A program made the translations under genes and the position numbers. This document shows positions 12,243 through 24,258 of a stretch of DNA of 64,000 nucleotides, one piece after another. Source of the DNA: Syngnathus acus (lineage: Eukaryota > Chordata > Actinopteri > Syngnathiformes > Syngnathidae); contig NC_051105.1 of the NCBI RefSeq assembly GCF_901709675.1, forward strand, positions 1,860,001-1,924,000, read 5' to 3'. The notes under the pieces were generated by a model. That model did no database searches and was not told where the DNA came from. It saw only the letters and a list, made by a program, of their open reading frames with translations. How positions within the stretch are numbered: position 1 is the first letter of the stretch; every line of letters begins with the position of its first letter.

Positions 12243-12312
12243 ATTTTGTGGCGGTGCACACCCTGGACTGGTCGCGAGTCCACGCACATTTACACCTATG
12301 GCGCCTTGATGC
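12243..12312 (+). repeat. Fragment of a dispersed fish repeat
   Basis: Contains GGCGGTGCACACCCTGGACT followed by a GGTCGC-type continuation and CACATTTACACCTATGG. The same core recurs at 27902-27945. I recognise this phrase from a very common interspersed repeat of teleost genomes, but cannot assign the family by eye. Confidence 0.6.
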
Positions 12313-12314
12313 GG

Positions 12315-15300
12315 GGAAAAAAAAATATCTGGTCGTGAGAGCATTTTCTGAAGTCGCCTATGTGAATGGATTTGTGTGAATGAGGATGTCTCGTCCATGT
12401 GGGCTGGCGGCTTCCTTCATTTGATTGGCTACATTCTGCTGCAGTCTCAAACCTCCCCCGCCCCCTCTCTCGCAGCCACTTTTTCACAGGGAGCCGGGGT
12501 TTCTATTTACAGGGCAGAATGGAAACTGCGACAACCAAAAAAATAGCAAGAGAAAGTAGGACACGGCAAGACCAAAAAAAATACAAAAACAACAGTTTGC
12601 CTTCCACAGAAATTCTGCACCGTGTAATTTTGGAATCCGAGATGTAAATGCGTGTTGAATACATCCCTTGCGAGACTTTTTTTTCTCAACACACCGACTT
12701 CATTGCAGATTCTGCAGCAGTCTTATGTAAGAGGCTGCCTTCACTATTAGCATTCAGCCCAGGTCCCTGTCTGACGGTCCGTCTGTCTGTCTGTCTGCTG
12801 GCTCGCTGCATTCTTCCTCTACTGCGTCTCCATAGCGACGGCGACAAGTGAATGAGAGCCGGACAACGTGGAAGCGGCTCAGAGCCGAAAGCAAGTTGAT
12901 CTAGTGCGCAACCTGTGCTTCAATAAACATCTCTGGAGATTCTCCAGATTAATAAAAACAATTTGAAACTGACTCAAATCAGCCAATATAATCGGCGGGA
13001 TGATGAATCGGTCAACTACTGCTTGTTCTATCACGATTCATCGTTTCGGGATGGGAATTGCGACGTCGTTTCGATTTCATGTATATGTTTAGCAAACGTA
13101 AACAAAGTAGGCGGACACTCATCGGGATTATTTCTATTTTGCTACCCTGCCCGCTAATCTCTTCAACACGATTACTGCAGTGTGAAAGCACGGAGGTGAC
13201 CTGAGGCTTCCCTCACCAACTTCATTTTTTATTCCACTTTACAGTTCTTTTCCTCGTCCGTTGCCTCATTTTGCATACGTGACATAACTTCCGAGGCGTA
13301 TATGTATGATGAAATTTGTTTTCCTCTCATTTGCAGATGAATCATCTTGCGGCGCATCAATCTGCATCCCGATTCATTCATTGCTTGTCGTCTTGCGTAA
13401 CAGCCGAAATCCAATCCAGCATTTTGTTAAGACAAGAGGAGCGCTTCCATATTGCTCCCATTTGGGATATTCGCTTTCATATTGCACCAAAGAGTGTCTT
13501 CTGTAGCCTGGAGCCTGCCCCAGATGTACAAATTTGCTTTCTCCCTTTTTTCTGTCTTCCAAACTGCCTCCTGTGGGTCTATTTCGGTGGTGTCTCTGTG
13601 TGCTGTTCTAGTTAATTAACACAATCTCCAGATGGGCGATGGAGTGACTCATTGACGGCAGTGTTGACTTGACACACAGCATCCGATACTGTTGCCTTCT
13701 AGAATGGCGCTCACACACACACAGACACAAATGCAGACCTAGTTTTCCTTTCACGTAATATAAAAAAAGAAAAAGATGGAAATACCGTATGAATGTAAAG
13801 TGACAATTTCAGCCTCAAGGTCAAAAGTGAGTCATTGTGCATCCATGCTACAGTGTAGGCCAGGACGTGTACCTCTTCACACATTTGTCAATTGAAGTGA
13901 TTTTATCAGTCAATCCATTATTTTTTTGTATTATATTAAATACGTGTATCACACAAACTAAAGACAATGGCAAAAATAATGCTCTCATATTTTTTGCAAG
14001 AATCTCAGACAAATCTGTTGTAGTACCGAGTCTGACCTATGAGGGGCAGCATGGCGCAACTGCATGGCATCCAAACTGACAGAACACATTCAAGATTCAA
14101 GAAATATAAAGGAAGTGTAGTTGTAGAAGAAGAAATAGAAGCAGCTAGGCTAACTGTTTGCTTGTTTGGTAACTTCACCATGGCTTTAAAAAGCTCCTGT
14201 TTGTACTGTGGCAAATAACCCAATAAAGCAGGACTCTGTGCTAATGTGCAAGTTAAGCTAGGCTAGGTTAGCCCTGCTAACAGCTTCTGTTTCTTCATTC
14301 TACACCAGCAATAAATTTGTTCCGCATACAGTAATCCACACAATCATTTCAAGACACCGTTTGCAGGAAGCAATGTACAAATAATGGCTACGTAGAACTT
14401 ACCAGCCCAACAATGAAATCAGATTTTTGTCTCGGAGGTGCAGACTCTTTTGGCCTGACTGGTCCAAAGCAAAAGTATCAATTTCTTTGGTGCCCTTGAG
14501 GGTCGCGGGCCAAACCAAAGCCTTTTATAGCAAATATAACCTGGGTTGTACCATGTTTGAGCAAAGTGGAGGGGTGTTTTGCTCCGCTTTTCTTTAAAAT
14601 ACTGGTTTATAGGCCACAATAGAGTCAATTCAATTCATGTTTTGATCAAGTCTGGCTTAGTTATATCCAAGCATGTTGCACAGGTTTATTGTTTTGTTTT
14701 TTTACCAATTTATAGGGCAACCTGACTTTGAACAAACCACTCAAAGACAATTCTTTTTCCGACCTTCATTGATCCAAATCACCAATTCCCCATGAGAAAA
14801 ACGACATGCAAAAATACCACAAAAAGTATGATTAATGATGTAATGGTGATCTTGTCTCAATTGACAATGTTCCATACGTCATGTGAAGTTTGGGCCTGTT
14901 TAATGAAACGCAAATAATAATAATAGATTTTAATGCAAGTGCCGACTGTTGTGCTTGTCACTAAACGTCGCTGGCATAGAACAATTGCGTTCTTATTCAT
15001 TAGCATTTTCTTTCTCCCATGAGGAGTCCATTCTCATTTTGTGGTAGAACTTTTTTTTCTGTTGATCGTCTCGCCGTCTTGGGAGCTGACAGTCTTCTTC
15101 TTCCTGCAGCTCGCAAGAAAAACACCTACCAAGTGTTACGCAAGGGTGCTGATGAGCAGAGTTGCTTAGCAGCAACAGTTGAGGTGAGATTAGCGGCATG
15201 CGTGCTGGAGCCTTCCAATAAAGATCACTTTGCTATTATTAACTCAAGATCAAGCAAATCCTCCGAGATGGACTTTGTCTCTTTGTTTGACTGGACGAGG

Positions 15301-16060
15301 CAAAAGTTGGACATTTGATACATTTCATATTGTATGTGTGTGTAGGATCGTTTGAGTGCAAGTGTCATTTGTGCGTGCACTGCGGGCATTTTGAGGTTAA
15401 TCCGTCATTTGCAAATGCGTCGCTGCTCTATATTTGCTCTGTGGACACCTTGTTACGTAAGAGAACCTCCGGTGGTGAAGCTACAGCGCCACCACCTGGT
15501 TGCAAGGTGGTCATTGACATTGCTCCTCAAAGATGCTTTGTCAGTAGTTAAAAAAAAAAAGATTACATAAATGTTAGAAAAAAAGGAAAAATCAAAATGG
15601 ACATTTGGATGTGCTTTTAGTTTTTCGGGGGGGAAATCTGGCACAAAAGAAATGGTTTTGAAAGGACAGAAATTATATTAAAATAAGAACACAAAGTAAA
15701 AATAAAAATACATTTTACACAAATAAAAAACAAAATGCAATGAAGAATAAAAATGTGGCAATCATCAAGCAAAAAGGGACAACAACAGATATAAAAGAGG
15801 AAAGATAAAAGAATAAAACGATTGTTATTCTTATTTAACAGCAATAAACAAACAGGGCATCCTTTTTTGGAAAAACACGACGATTTTCAAACCGAGGACC
15901 CCTGTACGAATAAGTAGGTAAGGCGTTTATTGTCAAGTACTCGCCGCAAGATGGCGCCAGTCGCCCGCTAATTCAGCACAGTCATTCGTTTGCGTTTAAT
16001 TGTCACTGAATTACATTCAGATACACCGTGTACGTTCAAGTCATACACGTATGATACAAC
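12315..16060. other. Intergenic DNA between cdk5r2 and fev
   Basis: No recognisable coding exon on either strand. It is AT-rich, especially at 15550-15860, with several short homopolymers. A segment at 14028-14060 resembles one at 32399-32435 (see findings). Confidence 0.55.
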
Positions 16061-16074
16061 AACAAAAATAACAT

Positions 16075-16080
16075 TTTATT
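16075..16080 (-). terminator. fev: Candidate fev polyadenylation signal
   Basis: AATAAA on the minus strand 423 bp after the fev stop codon. Confidence 0.45.
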
Positions 16081-16502
16081 TTCCTTTCAGACCACATCAG
16101 TATATTTGAAACAAACAATCTCGATTGGTGATGTGGTTATCTACAACCCATTCACAGCTCTTTTTTCTTTCTTTTCTTTTAATGAAAGTACTAAAAGGGC
16201 GTCATGATGTCAAGAATGTACAGTGCTTAACAAAAATGGATTCGAATTTTGAGAGCAACATGAAGTGCGTTCATGTAGACTTGTTAAAACGGAATTTCAA
16301 ATGGAATTTTGGAACCACACAAAAATAAGTCTGAAGTGAATCAAGCATATTCAAACAGGAAAGCCCCGTCAAAAACATTTTTTTTTTTAGATTGTGCTTG
16401 GGTGTAAACAAGCACGGGAGCGCCGCACACGTCACGTTTCACCCCGGGAAGCCACTGCAAGGTGCGATCCTTTACCTGCATGACGTCACGGCGACCAGTC
16501 AG

Positions 16503-18718
16503 TCAGTTGTAATGGTTATTAATGTTGCTGAGCGTGTTGATGCCGTTGACGCAGCCGATGTGGCTCGGCGACACGGTGGCGAAAGGCCCGGGGGGCTGTA
16601 GGTTGGTTCCCGGGGGGTGGTGGTGGTGATGGTGGTGATGGTGGTAGAGGGCGGCCGACGGAGAGCCGGCCCAGTAGGAGAAGCCCGACGGGCCGACGGC
16701 GGGCGCCACGTGCAGGTTGAGTTTGGAGATGCCCGAGAAGGGGATGGGCGAGAAGTTGCCTTGGAACTTGTAGAGGGCCTGCTCGGTGGAGGTGGGCTGG
16801 CACACCTGCGCCAGGCCGTGGAAGTCGAACTTGTAGGCGTAGCGCTTGCCGTGCACTTTGGTCATGATGTTCTTGTCGTAGTAGTAGCGGAGCGCCCGGC
16901 TCAGCTTGTCGTAGTTCATGTTGGGCTTGCTCTTGCGCTCGCCCCAGCGGCGCGCCACCTCGTCCGGGTCGATCAGCTTGAACTCGCCGTTGGTGCCCTC
17001 CCACGCGATGCACGACACGTTGCTGCTGTCCGACAGCAGCTCCAGAAGGAACTGCCACAGCTGGATCTGCCCGCTGCCTGCACGCCGGCCACGTCGCGTC
17101 ACGTGCGGGAAAGGAGAAAGTCGAGAAAAGAAGAATGTGATTGGTCACGCGCATGCGTCATGATAAATAAAGCAACTCAGCTGGAATTCATGTAAGAATA
17201 ATAATGCTAATTGTGACATATAGAAATAATGATGATGACTTCAAGTAATTATGATAATAAATTATGAAATAATAATAATAACGATGCATGATGACAAATA
17301 ACATTGATGAGGAGGAGGAAATAAAAGTATTATTAATTGCATATTTTTCATTTTCCTATACTGGATTTCTCAATTCAATATCGATTTGCCTAATTATATT
17401 TTATCTTAAATGTCAAACTTTTTATTCTTTTCTTGTCCTTCATCAATTTTTGTTTTGGGCCATAACAATTTAATTTTTTTTTCACTGATAAAATTAGTCT
17501 TTGTATTTAATTTGGTTTTACATTAAATGTATAAAATGACTTTCTATTCGCAGAATGCAATTTGGATAGTTTTACGTTTTTACTTTTATTTCTGCTGTTT
17601 CCATTTTCTGACATTTTTTTCCAAAGGGAAATATGATCCAAATGAAATAGCCTATCAATAGTTTTCACTCAGCTTAACATTTTGTACACATTCCACCGTA
17701 TCTTATCATTTAAAATGTGTGAAACATTATTATCTTTTTATTTAAAAAATATTATGATTCGCATAGTATAGTTTTTTTATGACTGCTTTTCCAAAAGCAA
17801 GTAAGTTATTTTTTGCCGTCTTATAAAATGGCAAGAACCGTAACATGAATTTAAACGCGGCAATTCTTGCCTCCCTTCTGCGTTATCTTTGATCATTATT
17901 TTCTGAGACATTTTCTTAAATTCTGGAGAAAATTAAATATGTTTTTTCTTTAGCCGTAAATATAATGAAATTGTAGCCTACATCTCACAAAATGGAATAA
18001 ATATAAGACAAACACAGAAATTCACAACATGGAAAACTAGATTAAACAAATGTTAGATTCCTAAATATATTCTGTTGACATTTGGTACATTGACAAGTAT
18101 TTGTATTTTTCCCTATGTATTTTTGCCTCACCTTTTTGTGCTCCAGTATTGATCGGACCCCACGATGCTCCTTTGTTGTCTTTCAACAGATTTTCTGTCG
18201 GATCTGAAATTAGAAACGGGGGGGAAATTAAATCACTCCGAGTAATCAACAGATTTTCCCTTTTACGCGCGCGGCAATCAATGTCTCCAAAAAGCTCCGA
18301 AATGTAAAGAAAACCCAAAGTGGCTACTGAAGGCCTGTGTCCGAACAAAACGTGTCATTGGAGCCAAAATGCGAAAAGAGCGCTTCGTGAAATCCTGCTT
18401 CTGCTGCTGCTGCTGCAGCTGCAGCTGAGTGAGGTCTCGCATTGCAGGTCCGGGCGGGTTCGGCTCGGAGGAGCCAGGAAACGCGTCCAGGAAGACGGAT
18501 TTCCGATTTCCGACAAAAGAGCGGACGAGCTCGCAGATTGAAAAAGGAGGCGAGCGACGCTTGTGGAAGCGCAACGCCGCACAATGGATGAAAAAACGTC
18601 GTCGCACACGAATGCTTTTGTAGTTGGGCAAGGGGAAAAAAAATCATTTCGGTGTCCAAAACGACGCACCTGAGAGATACATGTTGAACATGAGCTTTCC
18701 TCCGCACTCTCTTCTCAT
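16503..18718 (-). CDS. fev: FEV / Pet-1 ETS-domain transcription factor
   Basis: Nuclear ETS factor that specifies serotonergic neurons by binding GGAA sites. Three coding exons on the minus strand: 18670-18718, 18132-18203 and 16503-17077 (696 bp, 231 aa), all with GT-AG borders and matching phases. Exon 1 encodes [16 protein letters not shown]. Exon 2 encodes a segment starting [12 protein letters not shown]. Exon 3 starts [14 protein letters not shown]. The ETS domain covers about residues 44-127, with [20 protein letters not shown] and the DNA-reading helix RALRYYY. The C-terminal part has repressor-type motifs and ends NINNHYN. A run of nine histidines (around 16617-16645) interrupts the C-terminal region, where mammalian FEV carries alanines. 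Upstream are a GATA site and a TTAATTAA dyad (separate entry). It sits between cdk5r2 and cryba2, as in human 2q35. Confidence 0.95.
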
Positions 18719-18909
18719 TGTGCTCACTTGGGCACAAAAAGGCTTGGCTTTCATTTGCTTGCTGCAGGCGGAGGGGAAACGGGGGATTTTTATTAAACTT
18801 TATCTCATAACTGTGATCTGGAATAAACGCGAGTGGACAGATTGAAGTTTCCAGGCAACTGTCAGCGGCCCCCCATCTCGGAGACAATATTCAGACAGCA
18901 ATTTCCTCT

Positions 18910-19080
18910 GCTGCATTGCTTTAATTAAAAGAGCAATTTACCTCTGTCAGCCCGCCTTGGTGCCCACAATAAAAAAAAAAAGAAAAAAAGAAAAAAAGCA
19001 CAGCAGGCGATAGAAATTGGGCCCTTATCAATTTGCCATCGCAGTTTAATAAAGTCGCCGCGTTAAGATCTGAGTTTCTA
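18910..19080 (-). promoter_or_regulatory. fev: Candidate fev upstream regulatory block (GATA site and TTAATTAA dyad)
   Basis: At 18915-18937 a dyad has ATTGCT and AGCAAT arms around TTAATTAA. At 19024-19030 is CTTATCA, which reads TGATAAG on the fev strand, a consensus GATA site about 310 bp upstream of the fev start codon. GATA2/3 are established upstream regulators of Pet-1 in mouse; their use of this site is inference. Confidence 0.4.
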
Positions 19081-19099
19081 TGGAGAATTGAAGTGTTTG

Positions 19100-21600
19100 A
19101 CATGGAAACCAGTTCACGTCTTGCTTGATTTTCCGCCTATTTTGCTCTCTGCAAACAGACAAGCCTGCACTTCGGACAGGATTTACCTTCAAAAACACGC
19201 TTGGATGAACGTCAGACAACAAAGACGCTGCAACCTTATGCTGAGAGGAAAAAGGGCGGAAAAAAAGGCGTACGGGGCAAAATTAACATAATTTGATTGG
19301 TTGGATCGGTTAAAGAAAATTCAGATTTTCCTGAAAATCCTGAAATACTGATGAGCATCATTAAAATACAGTAGGGTAGTAGGCCTAAGTGTTCAATGAC
19401 AAGTCAATAAAAACATTCAATTACAAATATTGACAAATATTTGATTCCCAAAAACCATAAGACTGGTTCTAAAATGTACCTGCATCATTTAGAAACTATT
19501 ATAAAACGTATTGCAACCAAAATATCCTTAGAATATACTGTTTGAATATTTATGAGATTCTTTTGTTTGTCACTAGAGGGAGCCCACACACCACTAGTGG
19601 TTCAGTTCAGTCGTATTTACCTTTTATACATTTTGAAGAACGGTTTACCACAATTTCACTGTGTTACTGTATGTAGTAGCATTCAAAACACAGAATAAGA
19701 CTTCCTTTTCAAAAATACAAATGCAACTTATCCGCCACATAACTCCTTGTTACTGAGAATGAAAAAATGAAATAAAAATGAAATGTCCTACACTCAAATA
19801 TATTTTTTAAACTCAATTAACTGTTCACGTTATCACGTTTACGTGAATAGAATAGAGTTTTAGCCTGCCTTCTATCACGGTTTAAAGTGGAAAATTATAA
19901 CATTTTGATTCGATAACGTATCACGAACTGGAGTCAAAACGTCTCGCATTTTAACATGAAAACGATTCCGTTCATTGAAGATCATTTTCAAAATCGCAAA
20001 ACCTTTTGGTGCATGAAACTCAACTTGAAACTAAAATCGTTACGAGATGACATCACATTAAAATTGAAAACAACGTGATATTTAAGTTTTTATTTTTCCT
20101 ATTGTGGAAGCAAAACACGCACATCAGCAAAATCAGGGGGACATGTTCTGCAAATCATTTATCCAGTACTGAATGGTGAGCAAACACATTTATTCTGCAT
20201 CTACATTGTACAAACATCTCAAGTATTTTTTTCCCCTTCAAACCCGCTCACACATGCGCTGAAGGCCCCTCACGAGTGGGGGCGGGGGGGAGTCGCTCTC
20301 CTCCGCCACTTCGGACCTTCTCTTTCCCGGTGTTGGGCTGACGGATGTCTCTCGCATCCCAGACTTGCTTTAGCTGCCTGCGCCCAAGTACACGTCGCAG
20401 GCAACTTAAAACAAGCCTCGAAGGCTGGACTGCGTGATCGCTTTCCACTCCGGAAAGACGCGATTCTGCTCCGCTGCAGAGAAGCAAGAGTTGAGCACGA
20501 GACCGTATGGCGCCTTGACCCGTCCTCGGCCTTAACGCTGCAGTTCCGTTGAGTTTTGTGAGCGTCCAGTCTCTTACGCGTCCTGGCGAACTTACCTTTG
20601 CGGTCCACCGTGCGCACCTGCATGCAAGCAGCGTCAATCCTCGTCGAGTGACAGACAGCACAGCGGCTTTAATCCCATTGCATGCGGAGGAATGCCTATT
20701 TGACAAAGGTGTGCACTGTGCACACAGTTACACATTTATTAAAATATCCTGTTTTTTGGGTGTGGGGCTGGGAGTTGATGCAGGCTTGTGGGTGTGTAAC
20801 GCGGACGCGCACGTCCTGGACCGCGGGAGGGGGTGCGTGCGCGTGCGCGTGGAGGCAAACACACTCCAGGATCCAAGTGTGTGACTGGAAAATAAATGTC
20901 GTCTGTAACATTAGAATAGTCAAACAAAGGCTAATCATTCCAGTTCTGTTTTCAACTTGAAGAATTAAAACAATAGGTCGATATCACGAAAAATGAAACC
21001 GGATTGCCAAAACTCATATAGCTGTGGTATTAGCATGTCAATCAAAAGAGTTGGAACACAAACAAAAAAAAAACAGACTGCGGAATAAAGATGACCATTT
21101 AGCCTCTGGCTTCACTAGCAACTGAGCTACATGAAATATTCATAATTGTTTGACTATCTGCACAGCGAGCTGAACGTTACGCATGGAATCAATATCATTT
21201 CTTTAGGAGTACACAGTAAATAGAAATTTTGCCATAGCGGCACTAAACCAGGCTATGCTAGCGAGCGAAATGCAAATTGTGAACACACGCTGAGGTCTGC
21301 ATTGTGGCAAAGTTACCCAAGAAGTAAAAAAAAAAAAACTTGTCGTCCATTTGCCTTATTGGTACGTGAGCTCCCCCTAGTGGCACATGGAATAGTCACT
21401 GCCAGAGCACAGTTCAGTTGTATTTAGCTTTTGGTTATCAGTAAGAATCACATCGAAGGTGTTTTTGATTGAACTTGTTTATTTCTCTTTTTCACTCAAA
21501 TACAGTGAGAATGTTTAAACTGTGTGAACTGTCCATTGTATACAGATTCATGAAATGTTTGTAAAAGCAGAAGAAAACATGCATGCATATATGAGAGCAG
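19100..21600. other. Intergenic DNA between fev and cryba2
   Basis: No recognised gene. Mostly AT-rich, with a GC-rich island at about 20270-20660 that is open in several frames. A weak splice-like arrangement on the minus strand in that island is described in the findings. CTCF-core-like motifs lie at 19571-19583 and 21370-21384. Confidence 0.5.
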
Positions 21601-21620
21601 CCTGGTTTTAAAGAAAAGCC

Positions 21621-21635
21621 TTTATTTCCTTTATT
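21621..21635 (-). terminator. cryba2: Tandem cryba2 polyadenylation signals
   Basis: Two AATAAA hexamers on the minus strand (21630-21635 and 21621-21626), about 165-175 bp past the cryba2 stop. Confidence 0.7.
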
Positions 21636-21797
21636 TTCCATTTCCATAAACACGCTCGAGCACGGTGAACAAAGCCGGCACTCCGATTCCCACACGCGGG
21701 AAGCCACGCTGAGACACAAAGACCGAGTCCACCGACCGTTGCGCTCGGTCCGGGTCGCGGGCGAGGAGAGCAATCAGTTTTTGGCATTAGGTGGAGC

Positions 21798-23222
21798 CTA
21801 GTGCTGGATCCTGCGGATGGACTGCACCTGGTTGGTGTGAGCCTGGGTGCTGTACTCGTTGTAGTTTCTGTACTCGCCTTGGTGTCTGTCTCTCTCCAGG
21901 ATGTACTGGTAACCGCGGTAACCGGGGAACTGGTAGGCCACCCAGCTGTCGCCGGCACAAGCGTTCAGTAAGTACGACAAAGACCAGAGAGACTAGCTGC
22001 ATCTTGTTGGTCGACGACTTACGCTCCGGAGTTGACTTTGATAGAAGGCACCTCTTTGGTGCACCAGCCCATGGCCTGAAGGGAGGGGTAGTCGTCGCAC
22101 ATCTCAAACTTGCGGCCCTGGAAGTCCTCGCCCTCGTACAGCGTCACCTTGCTGTCGCTGTGGTTCTGCGGGAGACCGTTTTGAGCTTGAACTCACAGTA
22201 AGACACTACGGCACCTGTTTGCAAAGTCCAACGTTGAAAAAAAACCACGGGCACTCACGGCACACTTGATGGGCCTGAAGGAAAGGATGTGCTCGGTCCT
22301 GTAGCTGCTGTTTCCGCTCCAGGCCTCGTAGCGGGGGTAGTCGCCCTTCTCCAGGATGAACTGCTGCCCCTGGAACTCAGGGTACTCGAAGCCCACCCAG
22401 CTACGAGCGGAGCGAGAGATGACGGACGGCCGTTAGGCTCGGACAACGGCGCTAATGAACGCGGCACGCAGCTGCTTTTTGGCTGAAAGGCGACGCAAAG
22501 CAAACATTTCATTCTGCTGCAGCTGAAGGCGCTCTTCTTATCTGATGGGCAAGTCAGTCAGCCATTGCGGCTGCAGCCAGATCGCACTCGATGCATGCTA
22601 AGCAGAAATGCAATAACACGCACGTGCAATTGCCGCCACGTCACAAAAGAAAAACATCACCTTTTAGAGATGGTGAATTGGCATCGAGCCATAATCATCC
22701 AAATGATATTTTTAGCCTATTTTATAGTTTCCCTTTTTGAATTGGACATTAGTCACAGTGGATCCAAAGTCTACACACCCCTGTTGAAAATGACAGGTCA
22801 AATGATTTTCTCTCGTTGTTTCAAAAATGTGCTCGCACATGTCCGCATCGCCCCTCGTAACTGGGATGTAGCCATGTTCAGAATTTACCACTCACAATCC
22901 ACCCAATGTTATTTTTTTTAGGCTTCTTACTTTTTGCTTTCTAGGACAATCCTGGATATTTTGTGCCCAAAATCTTTTAGTAATGTTGAACTCAGGTTAG
23001 ACCAGGGGTGTGTAGACTTTTGTATTGCAAGTGTGGCAGCCCCGGAACGCGGCATTGTACTTACGGTCCGTTCTCGACCTTGATGGAGCGAATCTTATTG
23101 AAGCCTCGCTCCATGATGTTCTGGCACTCAAGCATGAACTCGCAGCGCTTGCCCTGGAAGTTCTCCTCCTCCCAGACGGTGATCTTGAACTGACCCATCT
23201 GCTCCAACTGCTGAGTATTCAT
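21798..23222 (-). CDS. cryba2: Beta-A2 crystallin
   Basis: Structural lens protein of the beta/gamma-crystallin superfamily. Four coding exons on the minus strand: 23065-23222, 22259-22400, 22023-22165 and 21798-21945 (591 bp, 196 aa), with GT-AG borders and consistent phases. A short N-terminal arm ([10 protein letters not shown]) is followed by four Greek-key motifs, one per exon, as in the family: [53 protein letters not shown] and [18 protein letters not shown]. The protein ends SIRRIQH, with no C-terminal extension, typical of acidic beta crystallins. Exon 1 continues as 5' UTR to an acceptor at 23251, and a non-coding first exon ends at 23585 (donor GTAAGT). A TATA box lies at 23648-23655. 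The 664-bp intron at 22401-23064 contains a MITE-like element. Teleosts may have two cryba2 copies; which one this is cannot be told. Confidence 0.95.
22761..23025. mobile_element. MITE-like element with 18-bp terminal inverted repeats
   Basis: AAAGTCTACACACCCCTG at 22766-22783 is matched by its perfect reverse complement at 23003-23020, enclosing about 220 bp with no coding capacity. This is the structure of a non-autonomous DNA transposon, inserted in the cryba2 intron. A further partial copy of the same terminal sequence lies at 26753-26768. Confidence 0.7.
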
Positions 23223-23584
23223 GGCGGCTCCTGTTGCTGCTGCTTTACTCTCTGAACCGCGAATCAAGAATTCAATGATTAACCATTGGATGCATTCAAA
23301 ATGTATATGACCTACTGTAGGTTTGATTTTTCAAATATTTCCAAAATCTAACTTGAAAAATGAATCCAACCCAAATTTTTGTCACCCATAATTGTAGCAT
23401 CCTGCTCTATGATATGCAAATGCTAAAGTCATAGAAAATTCCAGTACATCATATCGCACAAATAAAATGAATGCACCCACTTTTATTTTAGAGTTATCAG
23501 AAACATTATTTTTCTTGCCATTTGCTAAACACATGAATTAGCATTTTGGCCTGGGCTGTTAGTCGAATATACTGACATACTTAC

Positions 23585-23655
23585 AGACGGTAATGAAGTG
23601 GGGCAGATCCTGCAAAATCAATGACGGGGTAGAGACCCTCGCTTGCGCTTTTATA
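23585..23655 (-). promoter_or_regulatory. cryba2: cryba2 promoter and non-coding first exon
   Basis: TATAAAAG on the minus strand at 23648-23655 predicts transcription starting near 23622. The following short exon (to 23585) ends in a strong donor (CCGTCT then GTAAGTATG) and would splice to the acceptor at 23251, 29 bp upstream of the ATG. A TATA box with a short non-coding exon 1 is usual for beta-crystallin genes. Confidence 0.7.
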
Positions 23656-24193
23656 GGGCCGGGCCCCCCTGGCCCACCGACCCGGCGGCCTTGCACACTC
23701 AGCAGCCCAGCCGGCCTGGCTGAAAGGGCGGCATTAGCCGCCTGCTTTGTGGAGGCTTCGCGGGGCCATTGTCCTCAGAGCCCACCAGCCACTTAGTCAT
23801 CACTATGCCAAAGGGATAATAGACGCATGCTGGGAGCTGATCCACTCTGGGGTTTTCGCTCTCTCTCACACACACACAAAGAGAGGTGGGATGCCGGAGA
23901 TAGATGAGAAGAGGAGCTGTTAACCTTTTTTGAGCACAAGAAACATAACATGGGGGGGGATCGAAGGGTGCGCCACCAAGTCACAAACAGAGGATGCACA
24001 GGTTGATTTTGCACCTTCTGCCATCTAGTGGTTTCATTGTTCTGGGTGACAATTGGCATGCAGAGTTGAACAAAGATAGATTTTGAAGCGGTGGTTCTTG
24101 GACTTCATAAGTACCACCTAAAAATGACAGTGCGCTTCGATATTGGAGAATTTAAGTGATGATTCAACTAAAATTCCATAGTGGTGCACAAAA

Positions 24194-24258
24194 GGGGGGG
24201 GGGGGGGGCGTTGGCTTCTGGGTGCGCACACACACGCACACACGCACACACACGCACA
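24194..24258. repeat. Poly-G run followed by CA/CG repeat
   Basis: Fifteen G residues (24194-24208), then after a short unique stretch an interrupted CA/CG dinucleotide repeat (24222-24258). Confidence 0.85.

Noticed and set aside
16617-17195. 192-codon plus-strand ORF over fev exon 3
   Set aside because: Antisense shadow of the ETS domain exon, with no independent support.
20248-20706. 152-codon minus-strand ORF between fev and cryba2
   Set aside because: Low-complexity Arg/Ser/Gly-rich translation in a GC island; the splice-like reading noted in the findings uses a different frame.
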